A stretch of 64,000 bases of DNA, taken from assembly GCF_041435435.1 (NCBI RefSeq), contig NZ_CP108494.1, positions 3,444,501-3,508,500 on the forward strand, given 5' to 3'. This document shows, in pieces, positions 33,590-41,045 of this stretch (position 1 is its first letter; each line of letters starts with the position of its first letter). Under the pieces are notes generated by a model. The model saw only the letters and a program-made list of their open reading frames with translations, was not told the origin of the DNA and did no database searches. The DNA is from Streptomyces sp. NBC_01241 (GTDB lineage Bacteria; Actinomycetota; Actinomycetes; Streptomycetales; Streptomycetaceae). The position numbers and the translations under genes were made by a program.

Positions 33590-34413
33590 CTCTCCACCCC
33601 CTCCCCCTCGGTGAGGAGGTCCACCAGCGCGTCATGGATCGCGGCGGCCGATACGAGGTATCCGCCGCCGAACAGGTCCGGCGGGACGTGTGCCGGCACC
33701 AGCTCCAGATGGCTTCGTACCGCGCCCGCCTCCTGGGCGATCAAGGAGGAGGCGGCGACGTCCCAGGGATGGAGCGTCTCCGTATGCGCGTCCAGGCGGC
33801 CGGCCGCCACCCAGCAGATGTCAAGCGCGGGAGAAGCGCCACGACGAATGTCCTGACAGTGCGTCAAAAGTAGCTCGATCCGCCGCAGGAGTGGACTCAG
33901 ATCACCTTTGCGGTGCGGAAACCCGGTGCTGATCACCGCCCGGTGCAAGCCGTCGGGAACACTCGTCCGGATCGGGTGCCCGTTGAGCCGGGCCCCCTGG
34001 CCACGTATGGCGGTGAACGTCTCACCGAGGAAGGGAGCGTGTACGACCCCGACCTCGACTGTGCCGTCCACGATGAAGGCCACCGATATCGACACGTAGG
34101 GATGCCCGTGCGCGTAGTTCGCGGTGCCGTCGATGGGGTCGACGACCCACATGGCCGCCGAGAGATCTGCGGCCTCCCAGCCGTCGGCCACGGCCGTCTC
34201 CTCGGAGAGGATGCCGTACCGGGGGAAGGCCGCTCGCAGGCCCCGGGCGATCTCGGCGTCCGCCAGCAGATCGGCGTCGGTGACCGGCTCGACGCCGTCC
34301 TTGTACGAGGGGGTGGAACGCCCGGTCGGCTGGTGTTCCATGATGAGCCGGCCGGCGGACCTGACAGTGGCCACGGCGACATCGAGGATCGCGGCGAGGT
34401 TGTGCTCCGTCAT
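33586..34413 (-). CDS. inositol monophosphatase family protein
   Basis: This 275-residue protein carries the Mg-dependent phosphatase motifs: EPVTDADLLAD, the metal-ligand pair in GILSEET, the signature DPIDGT, and late WDVAA with the last metal Asp. Family members hydrolyse inositol-1-phosphate, histidinol phosphate or 3'-phosphoadenylates. ATG 34413 is chosen; an upstream TTG is less likely. It overlaps the DJ-1-like fragment downstream by 4 bp and lies between broken genes, so it may be a survivor of a decayed cluster. Confidence 0.88.
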   Translation of the reverse strand: MTEHNLAAILDVAVATVRSAGRLIMEHQPTGRSTPSYKDGVEPVTDADLLADAEIARGLRAAFPRYGILSEETAVADGWEAADLSAAMWVVDPIDGTANYAHGHPYVSISVAFIVDGTVEVGVVHAPFLGETFTAIRGQGARLNGHPIRTSVPDGLHRAVISTGFPHRKGDLSPLLRRIELLLTHCQDIRRGASPALDICWVAAGRLDAHTETLHPWDVAASSLIAQEAGAVRSHLELVPAHVPPDLFGGGYLVSAAAIHDALVDLLTEGEGVER

Positions 34414-34420
34414 GTGAGGC

Positions 34421-34696
34421 CTACTCCGCAAGTCGCGCCAGCGTACGGTCCCGCACGTCGCGGTCCAGCATGTCTGCGTTGATGTAGATGCGGCGGGTGG
34501 AGCCGATGAGTTCGTGCATGCGCCTCTTCATGGAGGCATAGGCGTCGCCGTAACGCCCGAAGTCATTGTCCAGATGGGCCAGCACATCGTCCTGAAGATC
34601 GCCATGTCGCGAGGTCGCAGGAGTCTGCCTCCACGCCTGCGGTCCCCGCGGCATGCCCGCATCTCCACCCCCGATCCACTCCGACCGGGAAGCCAT
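34421..34696 (-). CDS. hypothetical protein or gene fragment upstream of IMPase
   Basis: A frame of up to 91 codons ends 7 bp before the IMPase start. The last 60 residues look like real helical protein (HLDNDFGRYGDAYASMKRRM, then HELIGSTRRIYINADMLDRD), while the first 30 are less convincing. No family is recognised. It may be the C-terminal remnant of a larger gene that preceded the IMPase in an operon. Confidence 0.4.
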   Translation of the reverse strand: MASRSEWIGGGDAGMPRGPQAWRQTPATSRHGDLQDDVLAHLDNDFGRYGDAYASMKRRMHELIGSTRRIYINADMLDRDVRDRTLARLAE

Positions 34697-34748
34697 GCTT
34701 CCCAGCAGTCCGATGGACTGACTTGCGTACCAATCGCGGCTGAAACGA

Positions 34749-34789
34749 CGAGATCCCGTTCAGACGGTGACCGTCTGACCGGGATCTCG
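34749..34789 (-). terminator. hairpin terminator downstream of tRNA-Ala
   Basis: Two 20-nt arms (34749-34768 and 34770-34789) pair with a single mismatch (core GATCCCG and CAGACGGT). It lies 40 bp past the tRNA 3' end and is the likely terminator of the tRNA transcript; it also insulates the accessory stretch to its left. Confidence 0.8.
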
Positions 34790-34828
34790 TGAACCCTTCG
34801 CGAGCGAACTCGCGAACGGCTTGTGCGG

Positions 34829-34902
34829 TGGACCTGTGGGGATTTGAACCCCAGACCCCCTCGATGCGAACGAGGTGCGCTACCAGACTGCGCCACAGGC
34901 CC
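34829..34902 (-). tRNA. tRNA-Ala (CGC)
   Basis: The minus strand folds as a 74-nt tRNA: acceptor GGGCCTG pairing with CAGGTCC (one G-U), D stem GCGC/GCGC, anticodon stem CCTCG/CGAGG with loop TTCGCAT giving anticodon CGC (reads GCG, Ala), and T arm TGGGG-TTCAAAT-CCCCA. The discriminator base is A and the CCA end is not encoded. GCG is a common codon here, so the tRNA should be well used. It follows sepX/glpR on the same strand. Confidence 0.93.
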
Positions 34903-34999
34903 TTGCAACGAGTGAAACTCTAGCACCCCCACCGGGATGCTCGGAAATCCGTTCCGCGCTGGTCAGCCGAGTCGGTGTCGCAGCGGGAACGCGGCGGGC

Positions 35000-36118
35000 T
35001 CACTCGTTGGCGGCACGAGGGCGTTCCCCGTCCTCGTACTGGTCGAAGAGCGGGGTCCGGCCGCGGTCGCGGGTGCGGCGGGACTGGTTGGTGCGCTGGC
35101 GCGGTGCCGGGTCGACGGGAGGTGCCGTGGCGTGCGAGGTGCCCGTCCGGGTGGGTTCCGCGGCGCTGGAGCGGGCCGCGCTCCAGGTCTCCGGGTTGCC
35201 GACCTCGACACCGGCCGTGGCGCGCGGGGCGACCGGGGCGGTGACGTACGTCGGCAGCGGGACCGGGACGGGCTCCCAGCTGTCGCCCTGGACCCGGCCG
35301 CGTTCGCGCTGCTGGTCGACCCATTCCGCGTGGTCCGTCTGCTCGACCAGGGCGCGGCGGCCGGCCTCCTGCGGGGAGACCGCGGGCGCGGGCTCGGGCT
35401 CGGGGTGGCGCGCTTCGGGCTCCTCGTCGGCCTCTGCGGGGGCCGACGCGGCCGGCTGGTGCCTGCGGGGACGGTTCTCGCGCAGACGCTGCGCCGCGAC
35501 CTCGGCCCGCCGCCGGTCCATGGTGAAGGCGAACCGGCGCCGCTCCTGGGCGCGCAGATGCACGATGTACGTGCTCAGCAGCACCGCCGGAACCGCGGGC
35601 GCCCACAGGAAGCCGAGTCCGCCGACCGCCGCGACGACCGCGCCGAGGGTGAAAGCGAGGAAGAGGACGACGGTGGTACGCCGACGGCGCGCGAGGACCT
35701 GCAGGCGCTGGGCGCGCCGGACCCGCTCGGCGTCCGCCCCGCCGGGGCGCGGGCGCGCGCGCCGTGCGGATGCGGGGCGTTCCCGGTCCGTGCGCTCGGG
35801 CGGGTGTGCCGGGTCGTGCAACCGGGCTTCGGTATGCGCCGGAGGCGCGGCGAAGGCCCGGACGTCCACGGAATCCATACGGTCCGTGTCGACGTCCGGG
35901 TCGGCGTCGGGCCCCGCCTCCTCGGCGGTGCGCTCCCGCAACTCCCTGGCGTACCGGCGCTCCATTGCCGCCCGTCCGGACAGCAGCCGGATGGCGGTGC
36001 TGAAGCGTTCCGTCGGACGGGCTTCGTTGAGCTCGTCCTGCCTGCGGAGCCACATCGGCACCAAGTAGGCGGCCCAGGCCCCGACGATGACTGCGTAGAT
36101 GAGGCCGCTGCTGCTCAC
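35000..36118 (-). CDS. sepX: SepX/GlpR divisome membrane protein
   Basis: This 372-residue actinobacterial protein has one N-terminal membrane helix (SGLIYAVIVGAWAAYLVPMW, residues 4-23). A charged cytoplasmic region of about 120 residues follows, then two close helices (about 150-190), then a long Arg/Glu/Pro-rich tail, probably disordered. This layout matches SepX of Streptomyces (septum stability) and GlpR of Corynebacterium, the membrane receptor of the gephyrin-like protein Glp. The gene sits at the end of the galU-moeA/glp-moaC-mog-rimJ run, the known neighbourhood, which supports the call. A 163-bp gap with its own AT-rich segment precedes it, so it can have its own promoter. Confidence 0.85.
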   Translation of the reverse strand: MSSSGLIYAVIVGAWAAYLVPMWLRRQDELNEARPTERFSTAIRLLSGRAAMERRYARELRERTAEEAGPDADPDVDTDRMDSVDVRAFAAPPAHTEARLHDPAHPPERTDRERPASARRARPRPGGADAERVRRAQRLQVLARRRRTTVVLFLAFTLGAVVAAVGGLGFLWAPAVPAVLLSTYIVHLRAQERRRFAFTMDRRRAEVAAQRLRENRPRRHQPAASAPAEADEEPEARHPEPEPAPAVSPQEAGRRALVEQTDHAEWVDQQRERGRVQGDSWEPVPVPLPTYVTAPVAPRATAGVEVGNPETWSAARSSAAEPTRTGTSHATAPPVDPAPRQRTNQSRRTRDRGRTPLFDQYEDGERPRAANE

Positions 36119-36281
36119 GTCTCACACCGTAGAGGGGTTTGCACGGAGGCATCCGCCAATTGGCCCGGTGTGTCGCACGATCCGGCTGATCTCAAGGACT
36201 TTTTTTGTGATTGTTCAGATCGGCGGCGCATGTTTGCGCGTTTATTTGTGGTCACACGCCGATCGATATCGAACACTTATT

Positions 36282-36887
36282 TCATTTCTGTGGCGTTCCG
36301 GGTCGTGCCTGGTGCCAGCGCCGGAGCAGTCCCTCGGGTACTTCCTCCGCGGTGAGCGCGTAGATCATGTGGTCCCGCCAGGCGCCGTCGATGTGGAGAT
36401 AGCGCGGACGCAGGCCTTCCTCACGGAATCCCAGTTTCTCGACGACCCTTCTGCTGGGCCGGTTCTCCGGACGAATGCACACCTCGATGCGGTGCAGTCC
36501 GACCCTTTGGAAGCAGTGGTCGACCGCGAGGGCGACGGCTGTCGGCATCACACCGCGGCCCGCCACGTCCTGGTCGACCCAGTAGCCGACATGGCCCGAG
36601 CACATCGAGCCCCAGGTGATGCCGGCGACCGTCAGCTGGCCGACCAGCCGGCCCTCGTACTCGATGGCGAAGGGCAGCATCCGGCCCGCGTTGGCCTCCA
36701 GACGCAGATGACGGACCATCTGACGGTAGGTGGGGCGCTGGGCCACCGGGCCGCCCGGTGCGGGCGGCGGCACGGTCGCCTCCCAGGGACGCAGCCAGTC
36801 ACGGTTGCGCCGGTTGACCTCGCGCCACACGCGCTGGTCGCGCAGTTTCACCGGGCGAAGGGTGACCGCTCCGTCCGTAAGGACCAC
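36282..36887 (-). CDS. RimJ-like GNAT acetyltransferase
   Basis: This protein of about 201 residues has the ribosomal-protein-alanine acetyltransferase pattern: VTLRPVKLRDQRVW, the acetyl-CoA loop GYWVDQDVAGRGVMPTAVAL, HRIEVCIRPENRPSRRVVEK, and GFREEGLRPRYLHIDG. The start is uncertain. GTG 36887 has no ribosome-binding site. A CTG at 36908, seven codons upstream, overlaps the mog stop as CTGA and has GGGAG before it, so a non-standard CTG start is plausible. It belongs to the molybdopterin/division gene run; the protein target is unknown. Confidence 0.87.
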   Translation of the reverse strand: MVLTDGAVTLRPVKLRDQRVWREVNRRNRDWLRPWEATVPPPAPGGPVAQRPTYRQMVRHLRLEANAGRMLPFAIEYEGRLVGQLTVAGITWGSMCSGHVGYWVDQDVAGRGVMPTAVALAVDHCFQRVGLHRIEVCIRPENRPSRRVVEKLGFREEGLRPRYLHIDGAWRDHMIYALTAEEVPEGLLRRWHQARPGTPQK

Positions 36888-36904
36888 CGGCCAGGTCGGG
36901 ACGT

Positions 36905-37513
36905 TCAGCTCGGGCTCCCGGGTCGGGGGTGATCGCCGCCGCGAAGCTGGTCGACGGCGTGCACCAGGAGACGTTCGAGGACGGCGAGGCCGTCGCGCAC
37001 CCCACCGGTGGAGCCCGGCAGGTTCACGATGAGTGTGCGGCCGGCGACGCCCGCGAGGCCCCGGGAGAGCGCGGCGGTGGGCACCTTGTCGCGGCCTTCG
37101 GCGCGGATCGCCTCGGGGATGCCGGGGATCTCGTGGTCGAGGACGCGACGGGTGGCGTCGGGGGTGCGGTCGGTGGGCGAGATGCCCGTACCTCCGGTGG
37201 TGACGATGACGTCGTACCCGGCGGCCACGCCGGCGCGCAGCGCCTGTTCGACCGGGTCGCCGTCGGGCACGACCCGCGGTCCGTCGACGGCGAAGCCGAG
37301 CCGCGTGAGCGCCTCGGAGATCAGGGGGCCGCCCTTGTCCGCGTAGACCCCGGCAGAGGCGCGGTTCGATGCGGTCACGACGAGGGCGGCGTACGGGGCG
37401 GTCAGCGCGCCACCGAGCGGAGGCCCGGCCGGCCGGCCGGCGCCGGACTGCCCGGTTCCGGACGTGGCGTTCTCGTCCGGCCCGCCGGGGGCTGCCGCGT
37501 CGGGCGCCGTCAC
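36905..37513 (-). CDS. mog: MogA/MoaB-family molybdopterin protein
   Basis: This 202-residue protein has the MoCF_biosynth fold: ALVVTASNRASAGVYADKGG, then DVIVTTGGTGISPTDRTPDA and TLIVNLPGSTGGVRDGLAVL. It adenylylates molybdopterin before metal insertion. The first 38 residues are a Gly/Ala/Pro-rich leader not typical of the family. GTG 37513 overlaps the moaC stop (GTGA), so the two are coupled. It lies between moaC and the RimJ-like gene. Confidence 0.92.
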   Translation of the reverse strand: MTAPDAAAPGGPDENATSGTGQSGAGRPAGPPLGGALTAPYAALVVTASNRASAGVYADKGGPLISEALTRLGFAVDGPRVVPDGDPVEQALRAGVAAGYDVIVTTGGTGISPTDRTPDATRRVLDHEIPGIPEAIRAEGRDKVPTAALSRGLAGVAGRTLIVNLPGSTGGVRDGLAVLERLLVHAVDQLRGGDHPRPGSPS

Positions 37514-38010
37514 GCGTCCGCTCCGTCCGGCGCGGTGCGCCGGTACTCGCCGGACTTGCCGCCCGACTTCGACTCGACCCGCACGTCCGTGATGACCGCC
37601 GCCCTGTCGACCGCCTTGACCATGTCGATCACGGTGAGCGCGGCGACCGAGACGACCGTCAGGGCCTCCATCTCGACGCCGGTGCGGTCCGTGGTCTTCA
37701 CCGTGGCGAGGATCTCCACCGCGTCGTCGGCGACGCTCAGCTCGACCTTGACGCCGGAGACGGCGAGCGGGTGGCAGAGCGGAATCAGCTCGGGGGTGCG
37801 TTTGGCGCCCATGATCCCGGCGATCCGGGCGGTGGCGAGGGCGTCGCCCTTGGGCACTCCTTCGCCGCGGAGCAGCTCGATGACGCGCGGCGAGACGAGG
37901 ACCCGGCCACTGGCGCTGGCGGCGCGCGCGGTGACGTCCTTCTCCGAGACGTCGACCATGCGGGCCGCGCCCGCCTCGTCGATGTGCGTCAGCCTGTTCT
38001 GCGTACTCAA
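37510..38010 (-). CDS. moaC: cyclic pyranopterin monophosphate synthase MoaC
   Basis: This 166-residue protein shows MoaC signatures: LTHIDEAGAARMVDVSEKDV, GIMGAKRTPELIPLCHPLAV, and VKTTDRTGVEMEALTVVSVA with the DRTGVEMEA catalytic block, then KAVDRAAVITDV. It makes cyclic pyranopterin monophosphate in molybdenum-cofactor synthesis. TTG 38010 is used, with GGAG a few bases upstream; no ATG or GTG is available. 125 bp separate it from moeA/glp. Confidence 0.94.
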   Translation of the reverse strand: MSTQNRLTHIDEAGAARMVDVSEKDVTARAASASGRVLVSPRVIELLRGEGVPKGDALATARIAGIMGAKRTPELIPLCHPLAVSGVKVELSVADDAVEILATVKTTDRTGVEMEALTVVSVAALTVIDMVKAVDRAAVITDVRVESKSGGKSGEYRRTAPDGADA

Positions 38011-38135
38011 CTCACTCCGCCTCGCGGTAGGGCGCCGGTTGTCCGACCGGCCCGCACCACTGGTGCGGGCCGAGGGGCCCGGGGGTGTCCCCGGGACGGC
38101 ACAGCGGCAGATACCGTACCGCCACCGCCCGGGGA

Positions 38136-39446
38136 TCAGCGGAGCAGGATCACCTCGGTGTCCGTGCCGGGTTCGGCGGAGGTGACGTCCTCGGGCAGCA
38201 CGATCAGCGCGTCCGCCTGTGCGAGGGCCGCGATCAGATGCGATCCGGAGCCGCCGACGGGGGTGACGGTGCCGGCCTCCGCGTCGTACGTACCGCGCAG
38301 GAACTGGCGTCGGCCGGCCGGTGAGGAGAGCGCCTTGTCGGTGTTCAGCGTGGCCCGGGCGGTGGGACGGTTCACGTCCTGAAGACCCATCAGGGCGCGG
38401 ATCGCGGGCCGTACGAACAGCTCGAAGGAGACGTACGACGAGACGGGGTTGCCCGGGAGCGCCAGCAGCGGGGTGTGGTCGGGGCCGATCGAGCCGAAGC
38501 CCTGCGGCTTGCCGGGCTGCATGGCCAGCTTGCGGAAGTCGATGCCGCTGCCGGGCTCGTCCTCGTCGCCCATCGACGACAGGGCTTCCTTGACGACGTC
38601 GTACGCGCCGACGCTGACGCCACCGGTGGTGACGACGATGTCGGCGCGGATCAGCTGGTCCTCGATCGTGGCGCGGAGCGTGTCGGCGTCGTCGGTGACG
38701 GCGCCGACCCGGTAGGCGATCGCTCCGGCGTCCCGGGCGGCGGCCGTGAGCGCGAAGCTGTTGGAGTCGTAGATCCGGCCGCCGGTCAGCTCCTCGCCGG
38801 GCTGCACCAGCTCGCTGCCGGTCGAGATGACGACGACGCGCGGCCGGGGCCGCACCTTCACCGTGGAACGGCCGATCGCGGCGAGCAGACCGATCTGGGG
38901 CGGGCCGATCACCGACCCGGCGCTCAGGGCCAGATCGCCCGGCCTGACGTCGCTGCCGCGGTCCCTGACATGGGCGCGGGCCTCGACGGAGCGGTGGACG
39001 CGGACCTCGCCGCCCGCACCCTCCGGGGCGTCTCGGTGGGCGCGCATCGTGTCGGCCGGGCCGCCGCCCGTACCCCCGTCGGTCCACTCGACCGGGACCA
39101 CGGCCTCGGCGCCCTCCGGCAGCGGGGCGCCGGTCATGATGCGGGCGGCCTCACCGGGGCCGACGCGCCGGTCGCCGGGCAGCCCGTCGCTGCCGGCCGC
39201 GATGTCACCGATGACGGTGAGCACCGCGGGGAACTCCTCGTCGGCGCCCTCGACATCGGCGACGCGGACCGCGTACCCGTCCATCGAGCTGTTGTCGAAG
39301 GGGGGCAGGGCGATCTCCACGACGACATCCTCGACGAGGACGCAGCCCTGCGCATCGTGCAGTTGCAGCTCGATGGGTTCGAGCGGTCGCACCGCGCCGA
39401 GAATGTCTTCCAGGTGCTCGTCCACCGACCAGATCGTGCTGCTCAA
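38136..39446 (-). CDS. moeA: MoeA/gephyrin-like protein (Glp)
   Basis: This 436-residue protein follows the MoeA plan: SVDEHLEDILGAVRPLEPIE, PPFDNSSMDGYAVRVAD, GEAARIMTGAPLPEGAEAVV, the MoCF domain with RVVVISTGSELVQPGEEL and TTGGVSVGAYDVVKEAL, LALPGNPVSSYVSFELFVRP, and a C-terminal beta domain. Actinobacteria carry MoeA paralogues, and the one next to sepX/glpR is the gephyrin-like Glp that works with FtsZ and GlpR in division. The context favours that role here, but catalytic molybdenum insertion cannot be excluded. It starts at TTG 39446, 4 bp after the galU stop. Confidence 0.9.
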   Translation of the reverse strand: MSSTIWSVDEHLEDILGAVRPLEPIELQLHDAQGCVLVEDVVVEIALPPFDNSSMDGYAVRVADVEGADEEFPAVLTVIGDIAAGSDGLPGDRRVGPGEAARIMTGAPLPEGAEAVVPVEWTDGGTGGGPADTMRAHRDAPEGAGGEVRVHRSVEARAHVRDRGSDVRPGDLALSAGSVIGPPQIGLLAAIGRSTVKVRPRPRVVVISTGSELVQPGEELTGGRIYDSNSFALTAAARDAGAIAYRVGAVTDDADTLRATIEDQLIRADIVVTTGGVSVGAYDVVKEALSSMGDEDEPGSGIDFRKLAMQPGKPQGFGSIGPDHTPLLALPGNPVSSYVSFELFVRPAIRALMGLQDVNRPTARATLNTDKALSSPAGRRQFLRGTYDAEAGTVTPVGGSGSHLIAALAQADALIVLPEDVTSAEPGTDTEVILLR

Positions 39447-39450
39447 GGTG

Positions 39451-40353
39451 CTACAACTCCTCGGTGACGTAACTGCGGAGCCAGGTCCTGAAGTCCGGGC
39501 CCAGGTCTTCACGTTCGCACGCGAGTCTGACAATGGCACGGAGGTAGTCGCTCCGGTCACCGGTGTCATAGCGGCGCCCCTTGAAGACGACGCCATGCAC
39601 GGGGCCGCCGATCTTCTCGTCCTCGGCGAGGAGTTGCAGGGCGTCGGTCAGCTGGATCTCGCCGCCGCGCCCCGGCTCGGTCCTGCGCAGTATGCCGAAG
39701 ACGGCGGGGTCGAGGACGTAGCGGCCGATGATGGCGAGGTTGCTGGGTGCGTCCGCCCTGTCGGGCTTCTCGACGAGGCCGGTGACGCGCACCACATCGC
39801 CCTCGGCGGTGGGCTCCACGGCCGCGCAGCCGTACATGTGGATCTGCTCCGGCGCGACCTCCATCAGCGCGACGACGCTGCCGCCCTCGCGCTCCTGGAT
39901 CTCGACCATGCGGGCCAGCAGCGGGTCGCGCGGGTCGATCAGGTCGTCGCCGAGGAGGACCGCGAACGGCTGGTCGCCGACGTGCGGCGCGGCGCACAGC
40001 ACGGCGTGACCGAGACCGCGCGGATCGCCCTGCCGGACGTAGTGGATGGTGGCCAGGTCGCTCGACTCCTGGACCTTCTGGAGCCGTTCGGCGTCTCCCT
40101 TGCGGGTGAGCGCGGACTCCAGTTCGTAGTTGCGGTCGAAGTGGTCCTCAAGAGGACGCTTGTTGCGGCCGGTGATCATCAGGACGTCGGAGAGGCCGGC
40201 GGCCACCGCTTCTTCGACGACGTACTGGATTGCGGGCTTGTCGACGACCGGCAGCATCTCCTTGGGAGTGGCTTTGGTGGCCGGCAGAAAGCGGGTACCG
40301 AGTCCTGCCGCCGGGATGACAGCCTTGCTGATCCTGGTGTGCGACTGAGTCAT
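39451..40353 (-). CDS. galU: UTP-glucose-1-phosphate uridylyltransferase
   Basis: This 300-residue nucleotidyltransferase has the GalU signature AVIPAAGLGTRFLPATKATP with KEMLPVVDKP, then GLGHAVLCAAPHVGDQPFAV, LLGDDLID, LVEKP and KGRRYDTGDRSDYL. It makes UDP-glucose for cell-wall and exopolysaccharide synthesis. It is the first gene of the run moeA/glp-moaC-mog-rimJ, with 4 bp to the next start, and is divergent from the 5-FCL gene. Confidence 0.95.
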   Translation of the reverse strand: MTQSHTRISKAVIPAAGLGTRFLPATKATPKEMLPVVDKPAIQYVVEEAVAAGLSDVLMITGRNKRPLEDHFDRNYELESALTRKGDAERLQKVQESSDLATIHYVRQGDPRGLGHAVLCAAPHVGDQPFAVLLGDDLIDPRDPLLARMVEIQEREGGSVVALMEVAPEQIHMYGCAAVEPTAEGDVVRVTGLVEKPDRADAPSNLAIIGRYVLDPAVFGILRRTEPGRGGEIQLTDALQLLAEDEKIGGPVHGVVFKGRRYDTGDRSDYLRAIVRLACEREDLGPDFRTWLRSYVTEEL

Positions 40354-40445
40354 GCGCAGAACCATAACCGGTACGTATGGGCGGAAGATGAGGTTCCGGT
40401 TAACTTTGTACGCCTATATGAACTTAAGAGAAATTCAGGTGTCCA

Positions 40446-41045
40446 TTGAATACCGACATGTCGCGAAAGGCGCTTCTCCGGCGTGAACTGCTGGCCGCGC
40501 GGCGCCTTCTGACCAGCGAAGACGTGGACAACGCCGCGGTGGTTCTGTCCCGGGGCGCATTGCGTCTTCCGGAGCTCTCCGGGGCCCGCACCGTCGCCGC
40601 GTACGTCTCGGTGGGGAGCGAGCCGGGCACCCGTCCCCTGCTGGACGCACTGCGTGCGCGGGGCGTGCGGGTGCTGCTGCCGGTGCTCCTGGCGGACAAC
40701 GATCTGGACTGGGCGCCGTACGAGGGAGCCGGCCGTCTGGTCCCGGCCGGTCGCGGACTGCTGGAACCGGACGGCGAACGGCTCGGCCCCGATGCCGTTC
40801 TGGACGCCGAGGTGGTCCTGCTGCCGGGTCTCGCGGTGGACGCGCGCGGGATGCGGCTGGGCCGCGGCGGCGGCAGTTACGACCGGGTGCTGGCCCGGCT
40901 CGCCGCGGCGGGGGCACATCCGTTGCTGGTCGTCCTGCTGTACGACGACGAGGTGGTCGCGCGGGTCCCCGAGGAACCGCACGACCACCCCGTGAACGCG
41001 GTGGTGACTCCGGCCATGACCCGCCGGACGGGTCCTACGGTTTGA
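40446..41045 (+). CDS. 5-formyltetrahydrofolate cyclo-ligase
   Basis: This protein of about 199 residues has the family pattern ALRRELL-like start, SVGSEPGTRPLLDALRARGV, VLLPGLAVDARGMRLGRGGG with the ATP/folate-binding GRGGGSYDR, and a C-terminal VVTPAM. It converts 5-formyl-THF to methenyl-THF. TTG 40446 has AGG upstream; ATG 40458 (MSRKALL) is an equal alternative. It is divergent from galU, and its end overlaps the convergent acylase gene by 11 bp. Confidence 0.92.
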   Translation: MNTDMSRKALLRRELLAARRLLTSEDVDNAAVVLSRGALRLPELSGARTVAAYVSVGSEPGTRPLLDALRARGVRVLLPVLLADNDLDWAPYEGAGRLVPAGRGLLEPDGERLGPDAVLDAEVVLLPGLAVDARGMRLGRGGGSYDRVLARLAAAGAHPLLVVLLYDDEVVARVPEEPHDHPVNAVVTPAMTRRTGPTV

